NCBI GenBank assembly: GCA_903820035.1
Contig: CAIJFT010000163.1
Coordinates: forward strand, 1-34,274
Source of the DNA: an uncultured Opitutia bacterium
GTDB taxonomy: Bacteria; Verrucomicrobiota; Verrucomicrobiia; Opitutales; Opitutaceae
DNA: 34,274 nt
Direction: 5' to 3'
Part shown: positions 31,211 to 34,274 of the stretch, in pieces
Layout of the letters: each line of letters begins with the position of its first letter
How positions within the stretch are numbered: the first letter of the stretch is position 1
Notes under the pieces: generated by a model
Told to the model about the DNA's origin: nothing
Seen by the model: only the letters and a program-made list of their open reading frames with translations
The model's database searches: none
Translations under genes and position numbers: made by a program

Positions 31211-34200
31211 GTGAGACTCCCCGGCGGTTTTGAAACTTCGCGCAATCGTACCCTCTTGGGGCTCGTTGGCGTGGTCGCGGTCGTGGGGGTGTGGTTTCTC
31301 CGCCCTCCGGATGGACGGCGGTCCGCCCGCCCGGAATCGCCGGCACGGGCTTCGCTGGCCTCGGGCGCGCAATCACCCGCCACCATCCCAGCCGAGGCCT
31401 TGCCGGGTCGGCGGTTGCTGGATCAGATTCGGCCGGCGGCAGCCTCCCGTCAGGTTGCGGACCTTGTTCACTTGATCGCCCCGTTTCACGCCTGGCTGCG
31501 CGCGCAGCCGACTGAGCAAAGCGCGGACGTTTCACAGGGACTTGCACTCGCCACGCAGCGGCGGGCGGCCTTGAAGCAGTTGCTGGCGCTCGATGCGCAG
31601 CAGGCGCTCACCTTCCGGCTATCCAAGAGGGAACGGGCAAAGCTGACTCCGGACATCGCCGCTCAACTTGAGCAGGGCATCGACCGTTTTGGACGTTTTG
31701 CGGTGGAGGTGGCGTGCGGTAAGACGACCGCCCTCACCACTCGGACCGTGACCATTGAGGGTAAGAGCTACCACACCTTCACCTCGGGACGGCGGGCAGC
31801 ATCGGTCTCGCAAGCGAGCCTGCCGGTGCACGGTATTGCCATCGACGACCGACTGGCTTTGTCGGATCTGCCCTATCGGGTCGCCGACCCCGAGGAATCC
31901 CCGCCGGCGGCTCCGGACGAGATCATGGCTTGGGTGGGCGATTCGATCCGGGCGTTTTCCTCGGCCGAGGCGCTGGCGGACTGGGCCATCCCGCAAATCG
32001 CCGCGGAAGCCCAACTGCCCTCCGCCTTTGGTGAGCGGACGGTGCTTTTCATTAAGATGGATTTCGCCGACGCGGTTGGTGCCGCGGCCACCGATCAAGC
32101 GATTGCGGCATCGATGGCCGAAGTCGACCGGTTCTACCGCGACATGTCGGGCGGTCGGACCACCTTTAAGACGACAATCTTGCCGACTACGCTCCGCTCG
32201 GCGCGGCTCAAGTCAGACTACAACGCTGACCCCGCCCGTTGGACTACCCAGCTGACTGAAGCGACTGCCCTTGCCCGCAGCTACGCCGTATCAGCTGGGA
32301 TTGGTGCATACAACCCGGATATCTACCGGTACGTGATCGTTCTGGTTGGCGCCACTAATTCAGTCAGTTTCTCGGGTGTGGCGGTGACCGGGGGATTTGT
32401 GTGGCTAAATGGCACCGTGGCCACCGCCATTATTGCGCATGAAATCGGGCACCAACTGGGCCTGAGCCACGCCTATGCGTGGAAGCCAACGGCAGTGTCG
32501 CCCGTGCAACCAGGAAGTCATGTGGAGTACGGCGATCCCTTTGACGTGATGGGCGGTGACGAGTTGCAATTCAGCGCCCCCAAGAAACGCGCCCTGAGTT
32601 ACATGACGGATGCAAATATCCAGGTCGTAACTACGACAGGACAGCACCGCCTCTACCGTCACGATACCAGCTTTGGCAGTTCGCTCGTTGCGCTGCGAAT
32701 CGATGCGGGGACGGCCTATGACTACTGGCTGGAATACCGCCGCGAGTTTGGCTCGTCGCTCTCCGCATTTGCGGACAATGTGCGTAACGGGGTCCTGATT
32801 CATTGGAATAAACTCCCGGCTTTCACGCAACCGGGAGCGACGGGCACCTACCTCTTGGACATGTCACCGGGGTCCACTGGCGATATGAAGGACAGCGCGC
32901 TGACGCTCGGTCAGTCCTTCTACGATCCAGCGTACAAGATCAGGATCACGCCGGTCCGTACCGGCACGTCGAGTCAGGGCGACTGGATCGATGTCGCGGT
33001 CACGATCGGAGATCGCCCGGGTAATCGGGCGCCCGTGGTGCAATCCGTGAACACGTCCGCGACTGCGTTTGCCCGGAACTCAATCGCGCTGACCGCAACG
33101 GGAAGTGATTTAGACGGAGACACCCTTCTCTACCAGTGGGACCTGGGCGATGGTAAGCCGGTTTACACCACCGATTCCCAAGTGAACTATGCGTGGAATC
33201 GGAGCGGGGTTTTCCCGGTCAGTGTTCGAGCGTTCGACGCGTATGGTGGCGAATCACGCCAGACGGTTTTTATTACGGTGCAGGATCCGCTGGATTCATG
33301 GACCCAGGTTGCGGTCCCGGGGTTAACGGAAAATTTGAATGCTGTTTGTTTCGGTCTGGGAAGGTTTGCGGCCGTGGGGAATTTTATTTCTGCGTCTTCA
33401 ATCGACGGAATAAATTGGTCCAGAAATGCCAACGGCGTGACAGCCTTTTTAGGCAAAGCGATAACTTCCGGGGTGCAGCGCTTTGTCGCGGTTGGCGGTT
33501 TATATAATTTCAACACTCAATCATATTTCACCGGGATGGCTTACTCTTCAGATGGAGCCTCATGGACAAGTTTCTCATTTTCTAGGAGTGAAATTCTGAA
33601 AGGTGTCGCATTTGGAAACGGACGGTTTGTTGCGGTGGGCGACAGAGGGATCATCTGGTCCTCAATCGATGGTATCCAGTGGTCGAACGTACAATTGATA
33701 AGCCAGAAGAATCTTGTGGATGTTTATTTCGATGGAGCTTCGTTTCTCGCGATAGGCGACAGCGGAACCGCCATCTACAGCCTTGATGGAATTAAGTGGA
33801 CCGACGTTTCTATATCCGACCTGAACACCACCTCAGGCGGAGTATCTTGGTTCAAGGACACGGACGGATCTGGCCTTTGTGTGCTAAACGGTCGGTGGAC
33901 TGTAGCAACCAACTGGAGCTATTCTGACAAGAGCGCTAGCATCTACTGGAGTTCTTCAACTGCCAGCCGCTGGGATATTATTGCTGGAACGTATGTCGAA
34001 AGTTTTTCGCCCCTTAAGCTAGCGAGTTTCGGGAATCGAACCGTAGCCGTGGGGTTAGTACAAAATAACCAACAGCCCAAATTTCGTTTCAGTAGTGATG
34101 GCAAAGAATGGGTAGAGAAAATCTTAGGCCCCGCGTTGGCGGGCACCCTGCGCGGCGGGGCGGAGGGCCAGGGGCGAATCGTGTTGGTTGGAGACAAAGG

Positions 34201-34274
34201 CCAAATCTTTGTCACGGCCGACGGGCTGCCGGCGGTGGCGCAATCCCCCGTTTCAACCTCGGTGCTGCAGGGAC
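31211..34274 (+). CDS. Very large secreted metalloprotease with PKD domain and repeats (3' partial)
   Basis: A GTG at 31211 opens a frame with no stop for 1021 codons to the window edge. A hydrophobic segment (about 15-30, LLGLVGVVAVVGVWFL) suggests export or anchoring. After a proregion-like stretch, the zinc motif HEIGHQLGLSH (410-420; ligands H410, H414, H420) and the Met-turn in YGDPFDVMGG (M447) mark a metzincin, most like the gametolysin (M11) group. A PKD domain spans about 604-692 (SDLDGDTLLYQWDLGDG). From about 693 onward there are at least five repeats of the form FGxGRFVAVGxxG...SxDGxxW, a propeller-like array. This part (about 33300-34130) is much AT-richer than the rest. The protein is probably secreted; the C-terminus and any sorting signal lie outside. 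Confidence 0.85.
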   Translation, partial: MRLPGGFETSRNRTLLGLVGVVAVVGVWFLRPPDGRRSARPESPARASLASGAQSPATIPAEALPGRRLLDQIRPAAASRQVADLVHLIAPFHAWLRAQPTEQSADVSQGLALATQRRAALKQLLALDAQQALTFRLSKRERAKLTPDIAAQLEQGIDRFGRFAVEVACGKTTALTTRTVTIEGKSYHTFTSGRRAASVSQASLPVHGIAIDDRLALSDLPYRVADPEESPPAAPDEIMAWVGDSIRAFSSAEALADWAIPQIAAEAQLPSAFGERTVLFIKMDFADAVGAAATDQAIAASMAEVDRFYRDMSGGRTTFKTTILPTTLRSARLKSDYNADPARWTTQLTEATALARSYAVSAGIGAYNPDIYRYVIVLVGATNSVSFSGVAVTGGFVWLNGTVATAIIAHEIGHQLGLSHAYAWKPTAVSPVQPGSHVEYGDPFDVMGGDELQFSAPKKRALSYMTDANIQVVTTTGQHRLYRHDTSFGSSLVALRIDAGTAYDYWLEYRREFGSSLSAFADNVRNGVLIHWNKLPAFTQPGATGTYLLDMSPGSTGDMKDSALTLGQSFYDPAYKIRITPVRTGTSSQGDWIDVAVTIGDRPGNRAPVVQSVNTSATAFARNSIALTATGSDLDGDTLLYQWDLGDGKPVYTTDSQVNYAWNRSGVFPVSVRAFDAYGGESRQTVFITVQDPLDSWTQVAVPGLTENLNAVCFGLGRFAAVGNFISASSIDGINWSRNANGVTAFLGKAITSGVQRFVAVGGLYNFNTQSYFTGMAYSSDGASWTSFSFSRSEILKGVAFGNGRFVAVGDRGIIWSSIDGIQWSNVQLISQKNLVDVYFDGASFLAIGDSGTAIYSLDGIKWTDVSISDLNTTSGGVSWFKDTDGSGLCVLNGRWTVATNWSYSDKSASIYWSSSTASRWDIIAGTYVESFSPLKLASFGNRTVAVGLVQNNQQPKFRFSSDGKEWVEKILGPALAGTLRGGAEGQGRIVLVGDKGQIFVTADGLPAVAQSPVSTSVLQG

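Overview
The window is GC-rich bacterial chromosome with tightly packed genes, frequent 4-nt ATGA/GTGA overlaps, GTG/TTG starts and weak Shine-Dalgarno signals. The gene set suggests a verrucomicrobial, probably Opitutaceae-like, organism: a DUF4838 protein, a single-operon type II secretion system (T2SS) with a PilM/PilN-like GspL, two pseudopilins with Ala before the cleavage site, and a large secreted protein with FGxGRFVAVG repeats. This placement is inferred from protein style; no rRNA or marker gene is present. No tRNA, rRNA, CRISPR array, insertion sequence or phage gene was seen.

Layout. 14-2182 (+) is a membrane-anchored DUF4838 protein. 5136-2309 (-) is a histidine kinase and an NtrC-type response regulator. 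17588-5371 (-) is a T2SS operon in the order orf-E-F-G-H-I-J-K-L-M-C-D(N-terminal)-D(C-terminal), closed by a strong hairpin terminator. From 17823 (+) come an EF-hand protein with its terminator, a dicarboxylate/amino-acid symporter and mobA. A molybdopterin oxidoreductase and a small membrane protein follow on the minus strand, then hrpA, a CBS-domain protein and an unknown gene on the plus strand. A minus-strand pair (ABC ATPase plus a CaCA-like membrane protein) is followed on the plus strand by a truncated nuclease-family remnant, an ArsC/Spx-like protein, a small unknown, a TatD hydrolase and a very large secreted metalloprotease that runs off the window.

How the genes fit together. The T2SS operon encodes the ATPase, platform, pseudopilins, PilM/N/O/P-like assembly proteins and secretin. 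A prepilin peptidase is missing and must lie elsewhere. The downstream kinase/regulator pair has its own transcription unit and may or may not control secretion. The metalloprotease is the kind of large exported protein a T2SS could carry, but nothing here proves that. MobA would supply the nucleotide form of the molybdenum cofactor, and a Mo-oxidoreductase sits beside it.

Most notable observations: (1) the secretin is split into two exported proteins, with the break inside its last N-domain; (2) a family of four 75-78 bp palindromic intergenic repeats, plus two further repeat families with two copies each; (3) a CaCA-like carrier with Asn in place of the key Glu in both alpha-repeats, translationally coupled to an ABC ATPase with no ABC permease; (4) a GAFPGA instead of GAFTGA loop in the NtrC-type regulator; (5) a markedly AT-richer repeat domain inside the metalloprotease gene; (6) a 48-codon remnant of a nuclease-family gene abutting the arsC-like gene.
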